DNA of 51,478 nucleotides from Enterobacter cancerogenus (GCA_000773965.1 JRUP01000047.1:1-51478), one strand, 5' to 3'. Positions 25,356 to 33,764 are shown, counted from the stretch's first letter. Notes: generated by a model from the letters alone, not told the origin. Translations and numbers: made by a program.

Positions 25356-26060
25356 TCAGACGAAGCTGTCATCGTCGTCGTAGTCGCCACCGCCAAAGTC
25401 ACTGAAGTCGTTGTTATCCGCAAAGCTGTTGTTATCCCAGCTGGCGTTGTCGTTCAGGAAGGCGTTGTTGCTGTCATTACCGTTGAAGGTATCGAGGCTG
25501 TTATCCACCTGCGGCAGCGCCGGCTCGTTGATGATATTCACAATCTCTTCCGGCTGAGAATGATGGAACATGCTGGTCAGCATATCGGCCATCACCACAC
25601 CGCCCGCAACACCCACCGCGGTTTGCAGTGCGCCACCGAGGAAGCCGGTGCCGCGCGCAGGCGGAGCTGCATACTGCTGCTGCGGTGGCTGGGCATATTG
25701 TTGTTGCGGCTGCTGCGGCGCGCTGCCCCACACTGGCTGTTGCTGCTGCGGCGCAGACTGGCGAGAACCGCCGCCAAACAGACTCGACAGGAATCCACCG
25801 CTGCTCTGCTGCGGCGCCTGCTGCTGTTGCTGAGCCTGTGCCAGGCGATTCTCCAGATCGGCCACCTGAGCGTTGAGTTTTTTCAGCGCCGCTTCCTGAA
25901 TCAGGATTGCCTGTGACATGTAATAAGGCGCGCCAGGCTGGCTCTGCAAGTGCTGTTTAATCAGCTGTTCGGCACCGGCATCACGCGGTCCGCTCTGGGT
26001 TTCAGCCTGTTTCAGTCGGCTAAAGAGATTATCGATTAACTGTTGTTCTTCATTCTGCAT
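25356..26060 (-). CDS. DUF2076-family protein
   Basis: 234 residues from the ATG at 26060 with GGAGGT seven bases upstream. The N-terminal part (MQNEEQQLIDNLFSRLKQAE to about residue 85) is helical with a coiled-coil heptad pattern (LNAQVADLENRLAQAQ). A glutamine/proline-rich linker follows, then a hydrophobic GGALQTAVGVAGGVVMADML stretch and an Asn/Asp-rich acidic tail ending DDDDSFV. This is the DUF2076 arrangement, described as cell-envelope-associated with unknown function. Not part of the E. coli order; an insertion between yaiI and aroL. Confidence 0.85.
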   Translation of the reverse strand: MQNEEQQLIDNLFSRLKQAETQSGPRDAGAEQLIKQHLQSQPGAPYYMSQAILIQEAALKKLNAQVADLENRLAQAQQQQQAPQQSSGGFLSSLFGGGSRQSAPQQQQPVWGSAPQQPQQQYAQPPQQQYAAPPARGTGFLGGALQTAVGVAGGVVMADMLTSMFHHSQPEEIVNIINEPALPQVDNSLDTFNGNDSNNAFLNDNASWDNNSFADNNDFSDFGGGDYDDDDSFV

Positions 26061-26346
26061 GGTGTGAACCTCCAATGATTCGTACCTTCTTATATGTGGT
26101 CAACGTGACAGAAAGTAAATCAATGGCCTGGTAAGGAAATGTTGCCCGTGCTTACAAATAGGTTGATGCACGAAATGCGCATCATTTTATCGTTACTAAT
26201 CATGTTGATAGTGAATTCAGGGCCGGAAATACGCGTAAATCGTGCTTCGCGGGTGGCTGATAAAATAAAATCCAGGTATCATGCGACGCAATATTGACCT
26301 GATGACCTTGCCCGTGCGGCATAAATACGGCGGAGGATGAGCCCGG

Positions 26347-26871
26347 ATGTCATTACCCATCTATCTGATCGGCGCACGCGGTTGCGGTAAAACTACTATC
26401 GGCCAGGCCCTTTCCCAGGCGCTTGGTTATGCCTTTAGCGATACCGATCATAACCTGCAGCTCACGACGCAACGCACCGTGGCGGAAATCGTCGCGGCTG
26501 AAGGCTGGGACAGCTTCCGTGCGCGCGAAACCGAGTCGCTGCGGGCGGTCACAGCGCCGGCAACGGTGATTGCCACCGGCGGCGGTATGGTGTTGGCTGA
26601 GGTGAATCGTCGCTTTATGCGCGAACATGGGCAGGTGATTTGGTTGAATGCCCCGTCAACGGTACTGGCCGATCGTCTTGAACGTCAGCCCGAAGCCGCA
26701 CAGCGCCCGACGCTCACCGGTCGTCCGATTGCCGAGGAGATGAGCGATATTCTGCGCGAGCGCGCGCATCTATACCGCCAGACCGCACACCATGAAGTGA
26801 ATGCCATGCAGGCGCCAGAGCAGGTTGTGGATCAAATTCTGCAATCCCTCTCGCTCGCCCGCGCCAGCTAA
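26347..26871 (+). CDS. aroL: Shikimate kinase II
   Basis: 174 residues, the same as E. coli AroL. Phosphorylates shikimate at the 3-OH in the pathway to chorismate, cytoplasmic. Walker A GARGCGKTT at residues 8-16, the shikimate-binding FSDTDHNLQ and FRARET, ATGGGMV, and the lid RPTLTGRPIAEEM. GGAGG ends ten bases before the ATG. E. coli aroL is repressed by TyrR and TrpR; I found no good TyrR box (TGTAAA-N6-TTTACA) in the 286 bp upstream, so regulation may differ here. Followed by yaiA after 111 bp with its own likely promoter. Confidence 0.96.
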   Translation: MSLPIYLIGARGCGKTTIGQALSQALGYAFSDTDHNLQLTTQRTVAEIVAAEGWDSFRARETESLRAVTAPATVIATGGGMVLAEVNRRFMREHGQVIWLNAPSTVLADRLERQPEAAQRPTLTGRPIAEEMSDILRERAHLYRQTAHHEVNAMQAPEQVVDQILQSLSLARAS

Positions 26872-26915
26872 CCCCTTCAGATTTATCCCTCTTTTTTCTC
26901 GCGATCCTCCATTGT

Positions 26916-26922
26916 CTATACT
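26916..26922 (+). promoter_or_regulatory. Sigma-S-type -10 element before yaiA
   Basis: CTATACT, the same heptamer as before osmC, 60 bp upstream of the yaiA start codon. Prediction by eye. Confidence 0.4.
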
Positions 26923-26982
26923 TTATTAGAGACAGGGGGATAGCCGCTGTCTGTGTGGAAACCAGACATAAGAGGGAAATCT

Positions 26983-27174
26983 ATGCCAACCAAACCACCG
27001 TACCCGCGAGAAGCGCGCATCGTTGCCGTTGAGAAAGGCGCGGCAGGCAATACTGTGACATGGTATGAGTTACGCGCTGACCATCCGAAGCCCGATTCAC
27101 TGATCAGTGAGCACAAAACTGAAGCCGAAGCGCAGGATGCCAAAGCGCGTTATGAAGACGCGGATAAAGAGTAA
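26983..27174 (+). CDS. yaiA: YaiA family protein
   Basis: 63 residues, the same length as E. coli YaiA. Basic and proline-rich start (PTKPPYPREARIV), then a small beta-rich core (TVTWYELRAD) and an acidic helical end (EAEAQDAKARYEDADK). Cytoplasmic, function unknown; in E. coli it follows aroL and precedes aroM. ATG at 26983 with AGAGGG upstream. Here the E. coli order is broken after yaiA by the IclR/OPT/DUF1177 genes before aroM resumes. Confidence 0.93.
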   Translation: MPTKPPYPREARIVAVEKGAAGNTVTWYELRADHPKPDSLISEHKTEAEAQDAKARYEDADKE

Positions 27175-27388
27175 TTCTCGCGGGCAGGGACGCCTGTTAA
27201 TCAGTGATTACTTTCCGTGGCTAAACAGTTATTTTCAACTGCCTTAAAATGACTAATATGCCCGCCAGAACCGCCATCCTTTTCTGCTGTTATTCCTGCT
27301 TGCCTGATAACGTCACTTTATTTTCAGTTTGCGCCGTATTTTATGCTGCGTTAAATCGACGCCAATATAGCCGGTTCAAAATTTGCGC

Positions 27389-27445
27389 TTGACCCGATCA
27401 GCAGAGCGAATTACTTTCATTGTATTGATATAGGAACTCAGTTCC
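27389..27445 (+). promoter_or_regulatory. Predicted promoter and autoregulatory operator of the IclR gene
   Basis: TTGACC (27389-27394) and TACTTT (27412-27417) are 17 bp apart. The inverted repeat GGAACTCAGTTCC (27433-27445), similar to IclR-family operators of the GGAAC-N-GTTCC kind, falls just downstream of the predicted start, a position suited to autorepression. Confidence 0.5.
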
Positions 27446-27464
27446 ACATAGTGAAACCGACACC

Positions 27465-28217
27465 ATGACCACACTCGAAAACGCCGCTGCTGTACTTAAG
27501 CTTTTCCAGCGCTTTGGCGTGACGCAGGGCCATCCGGGCCTGACCTTCACCGAGGTGGTTGACGCGTTGGGATTGCCGAAAAGTACCGTTTCTCGCCTGC
27601 TGGCGACCATGGAAAGTGAAGGATTGCTTGAGCGTGATCCCGATAGTCGCTGTTTCCAGATTGGTCGTGTGTTGCTTTCAGTTGCGGGGCACTACTTATC
27701 TACGCCGTTGGTGGATAGTGCTTCTGCGCCGATGGCGCAGTTGGCGGCCAGCAGTGGTTGTATGGGGTACATCTCCGTGCTGGATGGGCAAGACGTTCTG
27801 GTGATGCGCATGTATCACGGCCGTTTTTTCACCCAACTCGTCACGCCGCCAGGTACGCGTGTTTCCCTTTCCGGTACCTCTACCGGGCGCGTGCTGCTGG
27901 CACAGTTGAGTGATGACGAAGTGCGTGCGCGTTTTGCCGATGACTGGCAAGCCGCATCCGCAAACTCGCCGCTGAACATTGATGCACTCTGTAAAGAATT
28001 AGCGGTGATTCGCCAGCAGGGCTGGGCACTGGCACGCAATGAGACGTTGCCGGGCATCAGCTCACTGGCGGTGGCGGTCACCAATAAACATCGCGGCGAA
28101 AGTGCCGCACTGTGTCTCTCGTTTCTTTCGCAAGAAGCGGCCCCGGGTTATCCGGACGCGCTGCTCAGCGAACTGCGCGCAACGGCTGCATTAATGGCCG
28201 AGAAATACGGCGCATAA
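27465..28217 (+). CDS. IclR-family transcriptional regulator
   Basis: 250 residues. N-terminal winged helix-turn-helix with FTEVVDALGLPKSTVSRLLA and the wing after LERDPDSRCFQIG; C-terminal IclR effector domain (GTSTGRVLLAQLSDDEV, GISSLAVAV). It lies in the same direction and 170 bp before the OPT/DUF1177/aroM operon, so it is the probable regulator of that operon. The effector should be the transported compound or a metabolite of it. The family mostly responds to small organic acids. Confidence 0.9.
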   Translation: MTTLENAAAVLKLFQRFGVTQGHPGLTFTEVVDALGLPKSTVSRLLATMESEGLLERDPDSRCFQIGRVLLSVAGHYLSTPLVDSASAPMAQLAASSGCMGYISVLDGQDVLVMRMYHGRFFTQLVTPPGTRVSLSGTSTGRVLLAQLSDDEVRARFADDWQAASANSPLNIDALCKELAVIRQQGWALARNETLPGISSLAVAVTNKHRGESAALCLSFLSQEAAPGYPDALLSELRATAALMAEKYGA

Positions 28218-28259
28218 CCTTATTTTCGATTTAAAGGCGTTTATTCGCGCCACACCAGG

Positions 28260-28290
28260 GAAATAGCAGGTCTTCGGACCTGCCTATTTC
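28260..28290 (+). promoter_or_regulatory. Hairpin with TTCG tetraloop between the IclR gene and the OPT gene
   Basis: GAAATAGCAGGTC pairs with GACCTGCCTATTTC with one bulged base and a TTCG loop, which is very stable in RNA. There is no T run on the plus strand. It could be a terminator without a good T tract, or part of a leader for the OPT operon. Further on, AAAACG and CGTTTT arms (28343-28361) form a near palindrome that could be an operator. Confidence 0.5.
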
Positions 28291-28387
28291 AAAAATCAGG
28301 GAACGATTTATTAAAAGCGTTGATGTCCCGCGTGTCGGGCATAAAACGTATTACGCGTTTTCTACAGGGTGAAAATACGGGGATAAT

Positions 28388-29947
28388 ATGCGTCAACATA
28401 ATCCAATAAAAAGTATCGGCGTGGGCTTAATGCTGGTTCTGCTGTCTGTAGCAGGTGCCATCATCGGGGTTCAGCTGATTACCACCATTGGGGTCACACC
28501 CAATACCTCTATTATCGGTGCGCTGTTTGCCATGCTACTGGCGCGCATTCCTCTGCAATGGTTCCGTCATTATCGCTCCATCGAAGTACAGAACCTTGCG
28601 CAAACCGCCATCTCTTCTGCCACCTTTGGTGCGGCGAACAGTCTGCTGATGCCGATTGCCGTGCCGTGGGCGCTGGGTGAACCGCAGCTGGTACTGCCGC
28701 TGTTTGTCGGTGTCAGTGCGGCGATGCTGCTGGATGCCTATCTGCTATACCGCCTGTTTGATACCCGCGTGTTCCCGGCCAGCAATGCGTGGCCACCGGG
28801 CGTGGCAGCCGCGGAAGCCATCAAAGCCGGCGATAAAGGCGGCCGTCAGGCGTGGCTGCTGGTGGTGGGTATTGTCGGCGGTATTGCCGGTTCGATGCTC
28901 AAAATTCCCATGTCGGCCTTTGGTACCGCGTTTATCGGCAATATCTGGGCGCTGAGCATGTTGGGTATTGGTTTTCTGTTGCGTGCTTATGCGCAACCGG
29001 TTGCTGGTATCGATATCAATGCGTTGTATATCCCACACGGCATGATGGTCGGCGCAGGATTGGTGGCGCTGATTCAGGTCGTGCAGGTGATTGTCAGCCG
29101 TCGCAACGATCAGATGAATGTCAGCCGCAGCGACAGCGAAGTGAAGCGTTCACTCGGTTTCGGCACCGTTGGCTACATCATCATCTCCACGCTGCTGGCA
29201 CTGGCGGGCGGTTTGTGGAGCCAGATGGGCTTGCCGATGCTGGTGCTGTTTATCGTTTATGCCGCGTTTGCTGCCTTCGTGCATGAATTGATTGTCGGCA
29301 TCGCCGCGATGCACTCAGGCTGGTTCCCGGCCTTTGCCGTAGCGCTGATAACCCTGATCCTCGGTATTCTGCTCGGCTTCCCGCCGCTGGCGCTCTGCCT
29401 GTTGTGTGGCTTCACCGCCGCAACAGGACCGGCCTTTGCCGATATGGGCTACGACCTGAAAGCCGGCTTTATCCTGCGCGGTAACGGTGCCGATCTGCAG
29501 CAAGAGCTGTGGGGCCGCCGTATCCAGTTAATCGCCGCGATGATCGCCTTTGTGATCTGTATTCCAGTGGTGTGGTACGCACACAACCTGTTCTTCGCCG
29601 AAAACCTGCTGCCACCAGTGGCACGCGTTTACGCCAAAACCATTCAGGCCGGTGCCGAGCCAGGCATTGCCGGAAGCTTGCTGATGTGGGCGATTCCGGG
29701 TGCGATTATTCAGTTTATCGGTGGGCCGAAGCGTCAGTTAGGCGTATTGCTGGCGACAGGTTTGTTAATCAACAACGCCGCAGCAGGTTGGGCGGTGATG
29801 GTGGGGATCGCGCTGCGTATCCTGATCATTCGAGTGTGGGGCGAGCGTGGACGTTCACCGATGGAGGTGATGGCCGCAGGGTTTATTGCGGGCGACGCGC
29901 TGTACAGCTTCTTCCATTCTCTTTTTGCCAGTAGCACCAAGAAATAA
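28388..29947 (+). CDS. OPT-family transporter
   Basis: 519 residues, about 14 hydrophobic segments. The pattern FPASNAWPPGVAAAEAI (P-W-P-x-G-x-A-A-A), the long GIDINALYIPHGMMVGAGL loop, and TGPAFADMGYDLKAGFILRG are typical of the oligopeptide transporter (OPT/YSL) family. OPT proteins take up small peptides, peptide-like conjugates or metal chelates with protons. First gene of a tight cluster: DUF1177 starts 15 bp after its stop and aroM overlaps DUF1177 by one base. Confidence 0.9.
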   Translation: MRQHNPIKSIGVGLMLVLLSVAGAIIGVQLITTIGVTPNTSIIGALFAMLLARIPLQWFRHYRSIEVQNLAQTAISSATFGAANSLLMPIAVPWALGEPQLVLPLFVGVSAAMLLDAYLLYRLFDTRVFPASNAWPPGVAAAEAIKAGDKGGRQAWLLVVGIVGGIAGSMLKIPMSAFGTAFIGNIWALSMLGIGFLLRAYAQPVAGIDINALYIPHGMMVGAGLVALIQVVQVIVSRRNDQMNVSRSDSEVKRSLGFGTVGYIIISTLLALAGGLWSQMGLPMLVLFIVYAAFAAFVHELIVGIAAMHSGWFPAFAVALITLILGILLGFPPLALCLLCGFTAATGPAFADMGYDLKAGFILRGNGADLQQELWGRRIQLIAAMIAFVICIPVVWYAHNLFFAENLLPPVARVYAKTIQAGAEPGIAGSLLMWAIPGAIIQFIGGPKRQLGVLLATGLLINNAAAGWAVMVGIALRILIIRVWGERGRSPMEVMAAGFIAGDALYSFFHSLFASSTKK

Positions 29948-29962
29948 CCCAGGGAATTCAAT

Positions 29963-30895
29963 ATGAGTTTACAGCAGACACTGCAGGTTTTTGAGTTACT
30001 CGATAGCGCCTACGTGGATGGCCAGCAGGTGGTGGATCTTTTTGCCAGCTACCCAGGCGTGACCGCCAGCTTCAAGCGCGTCACCGGCCCGAAAGGGCGT
30101 ACTGATTTCGTGCGCATCGATATTCCAGGTGCGCAGGGCAAGAGCAAAGGCGGCACTGCACCCACGCTGGGCATTGTCGGTCGTTTGGGCGGCATCGGTG
30201 CGCGTCCTACGCGTATCGGTATGGTGTCGGATGCAGATGGCGCAGTGGCGGCGGTGAGCAGTGCGCTGAAGCTGGCACAGATGCAGACCAAAGGCGATGT
30301 GCTGGCGGGTGACGTGATTATCACTACTCACATCTGCCCGGATGCGCCAACCCGTCCGCATGAGCCGGTGGATTTCATGGACTCGCCATGCGATGACATC
30401 ACCATGAATGACAACGAAGTGATCGACGGCGTGGACGCGATTCTCTCCATCGATACCACCAAAGGTAACCGTATCCTGAATCATAAAGGCTATGCGATTT
30501 CTCCTACGGTGAAAGAGGGTTACATCCTGCGCGTATCAGAAGATCTGCTGCGCATTATGGAGATGACCAGCGGTCTTCCTGCTGTGACCTTCCCGATCAC
30601 TACGCAGGACATCACGCCTTATGGCAATGGTGTGTATCACCTTAACAGCATCCTGCAGCCGTCAACAGCCACCGATGTGCCAGTGGTTGGCGTGGCGATC
30701 TGCGCGGAATCGGTCGTGCCAGGTTGCGGCACCGGTGCCAGCCATGAAGTCGATATCGCGGCGACCGTGAAGTTTGCGGTGGAAGTGGCGAAAGAGTTTG
30801 GCCGTGAAACCTGTCAGTTCTATGACAAACAAGAGTACGCATTACTACACTCTTTGTATGGTAGTCTCAGTCACCTTCGTACGCGGAAAGCCTAA
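29963..30895 (+). CDS. DUF1177 family protein
   Basis: 310 residues, no signal peptide, cytoplasmic. Conserved blocks include GMVSDADGAVAAV, LAGDVIITTHICPDAPTRPH, DAILSIDTTKGN and CAESVVPGCGTGASHEVDIA. The acidic and histidine residues in the first two blocks resemble the metal-binding pattern of M20/M42-type aminopeptidases, but I cannot prove a metal site, and the family has no published activity that I know. Its place between an OPT transporter and AroM suggests hydrolysis or modification of the imported compound. AGGGA precedes the ATG. Confidence 0.85.
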   Translation: MSLQQTLQVFELLDSAYVDGQQVVDLFASYPGVTASFKRVTGPKGRTDFVRIDIPGAQGKSKGGTAPTLGIVGRLGGIGARPTRIGMVSDADGAVAAVSSALKLAQMQTKGDVLAGDVIITTHICPDAPTRPHEPVDFMDSPCDDITMNDNEVIDGVDAILSIDTTKGNRILNHKGYAISPTVKEGYILRVSEDLLRIMEMTSGLPAVTFPITTQDITPYGNGVYHLNSILQPSTATDVPVVGVAICAESVVPGCGTGASHEVDIAATVKFAVEVAKEFGRETCQFYDKQEYALLHSLYGSLSHLRTRKA

Positions 30896-31575
30896 TGATG
30901 AAACAGTCCCTGGTTACCTTAACGATTGGTCAATCCCCGCGTAGCGACATTCTGCCGCTGCTGCAGGATCACTTACCGGAAGAGCAAGTCGCTCACGCCG
31001 GATTACTCGACGGCCTGACACTCGCTGAGGTGGAACAGTTCTTCTCGCCTGAAGCGGGTGAGAAAGTGCTGGTTTCGCGTATGACCACCGGCGAGCAGGT
31101 GCGCCTGTCGGGTCCAAAAGTTGAGCAGGGACTGCAACGCAAGATTACGGCGCTGGAACAGCAGGGCTACGATACGATTTTGCTGCTGTGTACCGGTGAG
31201 TTTGGCACGCTGAAAACCGAAAAAGCGCTGTTGCTGGAGCCGGACCGCATTATCCCACCATTGGTCAAGGCCATCGTGCAGGAACATAAGGTGGGGATTG
31301 TGGTGCCGGTAGAAGAGCAGATCGCGGAGCAGGCCAGCAAATGGCGGAATCTGCACAGCGCGCCTTGTTTTGCCGTCGCCAGCCCTTATCTGGCACAGCA
31401 GAATGATTTGATCGAGGCGGGCCTGTCGCTGCAAGAGCAGGGCGCGGATGTGGTGGTGCTTGACTGTATTGGCTATCACCAGAAGCACCGGGATTTCCTG
31501 CAGAAAATGCTGGGCATTCCGGTACTGTTATCCAACGTGCTGGTGGCGAAGTTAGCGGCAGAGTTGATCGTCTGA
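30895..31575 (+). CDS. aroM: AroM family protein
   Basis: 226 residues; an ATG at 30895 shares its first base with the DUF1177 stop (a second ATG follows at 30898). The C-terminal half (VVVLDCIGYHQKHRDFLQKM, VLLSNVLVAKLAAEL) closely follows E. coli AroM. C99 in LLLCTGEFG and C191 in LDCIGYH are placed like the two catalytic cysteines of Asp/Glu racemases, a superfamily to which I recall AroM being assigned. As I remember it, E. coli AroM lacks the first cysteine. So the gene here may be an active racemase or isomerase working with DUF1177 and the OPT transporter, rather than an aromatic-pathway protein. Confidence 0.88.
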   Translation: MMKQSLVTLTIGQSPRSDILPLLQDHLPEEQVAHAGLLDGLTLAEVEQFFSPEAGEKVLVSRMTTGEQVRLSGPKVEQGLQRKITALEQQGYDTILLLCTGEFGTLKTEKALLLEPDRIIPPLVKAIVQEHKVGIVVPVEEQIAEQASKWRNLHSAPCFAVASPYLAQQNDLIEAGLSLQEQGADVVVLDCIGYHQKHRDFLQKMLGIPVLLSNVLVAKLAAELIV

Positions 31576-31679
31576 CTGAGGCCGATCACAACTCGTGTGC
31601 TAAGCTGCTTTTTCGCGTGACAGATCAGCGAGTTCCCTTGTAATCTGCCAGACACCATAATGTGCTGTGAGGAAGTAAC

Positions 31680-31964
31680 ATGCTCAACGTAAGTGAGTAT
31701 TTCGACGGAAAAGTGAAATCCATTGGTTTCGACAGCGTAACCATTGGCCGTGCCAGCGTTGGCGTGATGGCAGAAGGTGAGTACACCTTCGGTACAGGAC
31801 AGCCGGAAGAGATGACGGTCGTGAGCGGCGCACTGAAAGTGCTGCTGCCAGGTGAAACCGAGTGGAAATGGTACGAAGCCGGTTCGGTTTTCAACGTGCC
31901 GGGCCACAGCGAATTCCACTTGCAGGTGGCTGAGCCAACGTCTTATCTCTGCCGCTACCTGTAA
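31680..31964 (+). CDS. ppnP: Pyrimidine/purine nucleoside phosphorylase PpnP
   Basis: 94 residues, the same as E. coli PpnP (YaiE). Small cupin that phosphorolyses several nucleosides. The cupin blocks are visible: GEYTFGTGQPEEMTVVSGAL, the VLLPGETEWKWYEAGSVF turn, and VPGHSEFHLQV. ATG with GAGGAAG upstream. It restores the E. coli order after aroM and ends in a strong terminator. Confidence 0.95.
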   Translation: MLNVSEYFDGKVKSIGFDSVTIGRASVGVMAEGEYTFGTGQPEEMTVVSGALKVLLPGETEWKWYEAGSVFNVPGHSEFHLQVAEPTSYLCRYL

Positions 31965-31992
31965 ACGCTGACTTTCAGCATGAGTCATCATT

Positions 31993-32029
31993 AAACCGGG
32001 AATGCTTTTAGCATTCCCGGTTTCTTTTT
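31993..32029 (+). terminator. Rho-independent terminator after ppnP
   Basis: Perfect 14-bp stem AAACCGGGAATGCT / AGCATTCCCGGTTT, loop TTT, followed by CTTTTT. Confidence 0.95.
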
Positions 32030-32119
32030 GGCTTCAGCGTAGCCAGGAATCAAACTAAGGTGTGTCTATGTTGAGCCTGGTAAAGCTATTTTCACGAAAA
32101 TAGAAAAGGATGTGTTCTC

Positions 32120-32311
32120 ATGGCAGAGATTATATTCAATAAAGCCGCGCTTGAACGTTTGGATAGTCCTGAACAGCCTGAAGATGAACGCCAGAAGAAC
32201 GCATTGTTTGAATTGGCAATGATCGCAAAACATGAAATCGCAAACGATCAGGGAATGACATTGAGGGAAGCTCTGGCGAAATTACGTATTGCCAGAACGA
32301 GACATCGTTAA
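32120..32311 (+). CDS. Hypothetical protein, 63 residues
   Basis: ATG at 32120 with AAAAGGA about ten bases upstream. The product is charged and helical, beginning MAEIIFNKAALERLDSPEQP, with no signal or membrane segment and a basic end (LAKLRIARTRHR). It lies after the ppnP terminator and before a structured non-coding region. It looks like a genuine small protein, but I recognise no family. Confidence 0.5.
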   Translation: MAEIIFNKAALERLDSPEQPEDERQKNALFELAMIAKHEIANDQGMTLREALAKLRIARTRHR

Positions 32312-32349
32312 ACTGCCGTGTTTTCTTTTGTGCGGAAGTGCGGGCCAGT

Positions 32350-32785
32350 GCACCTCTGCTGCTGCCGGGCTGTCCTCACGCCGCTTCGCGGTGCCTTCGG
32401 CTGCAACGTCGTGCCGGGCGGATCGTTCGGGTATGGCCATCCATGGCCGACCAGAACTGCCTGGCGCATCCATGCGCCAGGCTCCTGGCACAACGTTTTC
32501 GCCTCAGCGCTGCGGATAGCCCTTGCAGCAGCAGAGGTGCTCAGGCCTTCACTATAGTGCCCATTTCAACAACTCGCACTGAAGCTTCAGAGCAGGCTGG
32601 TGTTGTTCAGGGGCTGGCAATCCGCAGCGCTGAACGTAATGAGGATGCCAGGAGAGCACGCATGGATGCGGGCGAAAGGCGGGGCGGCACACGATGTGCC
32701 ATCCCCGCCGGTCCGTCAGGCAGATGAATGAAGTGAAGGAACCGCGTTAGCGGCGCGAGGACCGCCAACCCCTGAACGGCACCAG
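32350..32785. repeat. Non-coding element built of interlocking inverted repeats
   Basis: Between 32312 and 32852 I find no supported gene but many inverted repeats. Long-range arms: GCACCTCTGCTGCTGC (32350-32365) with its exact complement at 32525-32540; TCAGCGCTGCGGAT (32504-32517) with its exact complement at 32620-32633; CTGGTGTTGTTCAGGGG (32597-32613) with 32769-32785, fully paired if two G-U pairs are allowed. Local hairpins: 32435-32448, 32459-32482 (10-bp stem), 32579-32590 (palindrome), 32550-32559 and 32678-32709. The region is GC-rich. It may be a dispersed repeat typical of the genus, or a structured RNA. The 67 bp on to the rdgC stop hold nothing more. Confidence 0.65.
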
Positions 32786-32852
32786 ACTACGTTATCAACC
32801 GTCTCTTAACGGACAAGCACTACGCTACATCGGGGTTAGATCAATAAAAGCT

Positions 32853-33764
32853 TCAGCGCTTGGCTTCGCCGCCTAACGCTTCCACCAGATTACTGATCAA
32901 TGCGGCCAGTTCGCCGGTCATCAGGGTGAAATCGGCATCAAAACGCTGGGCAAAATCATCGCGGTCGATGTCGTCATTCTGCTCACGCAACGTGTCACTG
33001 AACTTCAGACGCTTGATCGAGGCATCGTCGGCAATCACCAACTGAATACGCTCCTGCCAGTCCAGAGCCAGTTTGGTCACTACTTTGCCAGCTTCGATGT
33101 GGGTGGCGATCTCATCGGAGATCAGATCCTGTTTCTTACAACGGATCACGCCGCCGTCTTCCAGAATCGCTTTCAGTTCCGCTTCATCCATCAGCGCGAA
33201 ACCAGCAGGCAATTCACCAGAACGCACCCATTCGGTCAGCGTCAGCTCAATCGGGGTTTCCAGCGTTAGCGGCACCACTGGCAGTGAACCGATGCTCTTA
33301 CGCAACAGCGCTAAAGTGTCTTCTGCTTTTTTGGCGCTGGCGCAATCGACGATGATCAGGTTGTTCACGGTATCGATCCACATAAACGTCTGGCTGAAAC
33401 GGCTAAACGCGCGTGGCAGCAGGCTATGCAGCACTTCATCTTTCAGCGAGTCTTTTTCGGTCTTCTTCAGCTTGCGGCTCTGTTCCGCTTCCAGCTTATC
33501 GATCTTCGCTTCCAGCGCCTGCTTCACCACCGGCGAAGGCAGGATCTTTTGCTCGGTGCGGGCGCAAATCACGATCTGGCCGTTGATTTCATGCGTCAGC
33601 GCTTCGCCGCGGTTGCCCATCGGTGAAACCCAGCCGGTTTTCGCCATATCCTGGCTGCCGCACGGCGAAAACGTGAAGGCGTCGAGCTGTTTTTCCAGAT
33701 CGTCTGCGGACAGCGGGATGTCACGATTCAGACGATAAACCATCATATTTTTAAACCACAACAT
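32853..33764 (-). CDS. rdgC: Recombination-associated protein RdgC
   Basis: 303 residues, the same as E. coli RdgC. Binds double-stranded DNA as a ring dimer and restrains RecA. Starts with MLWFKNMMVYRLNRDIPL and holds the family segments FSPCGSQDMAKTGWVSP and KLALDWQERIQLVIADD. Nucleoid-associated, cytoplasmic. Divergent from mak, as in E. coli. Its 3' end faces the repeat element. Confidence 0.97.
   Translation of the reverse strand: MLWFKNMMVYRLNRDIPLSADDLEKQLDAFTFSPCGSQDMAKTGWVSPMGNRGEALTHEINGQIVICARTEQKILPSPVVKQALEAKIDKLEAEQSRKLKKTEKDSLKDEVLHSLLPRAFSRFSQTFMWIDTVNNLIIVDCASAKKAEDTLALLRKSIGSLPVVPLTLETPIELTLTEWVRSGELPAGFALMDEAELKAILEDGGVIRCKKQDLISDEIATHIEAGKVVTKLALDWQERIQLVIADDASIKRLKFSDTLREQNDDIDRDDFAQRFDADFTLMTGELAALISNLVEALGGEAKR

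Noticed and set aside
26061..26346. TyrR boxes before aroL
   Set aside because: No TGTAAA-N6-TTTACA-like sequence could be found by eye in this stretch.
32289..32727. Several open frames in the inverted-repeat region next to rdgC
   Set aside because: Their length follows from high GC; the products are rich in Ala, Arg, Cys and Ser, and none has a convincing start.
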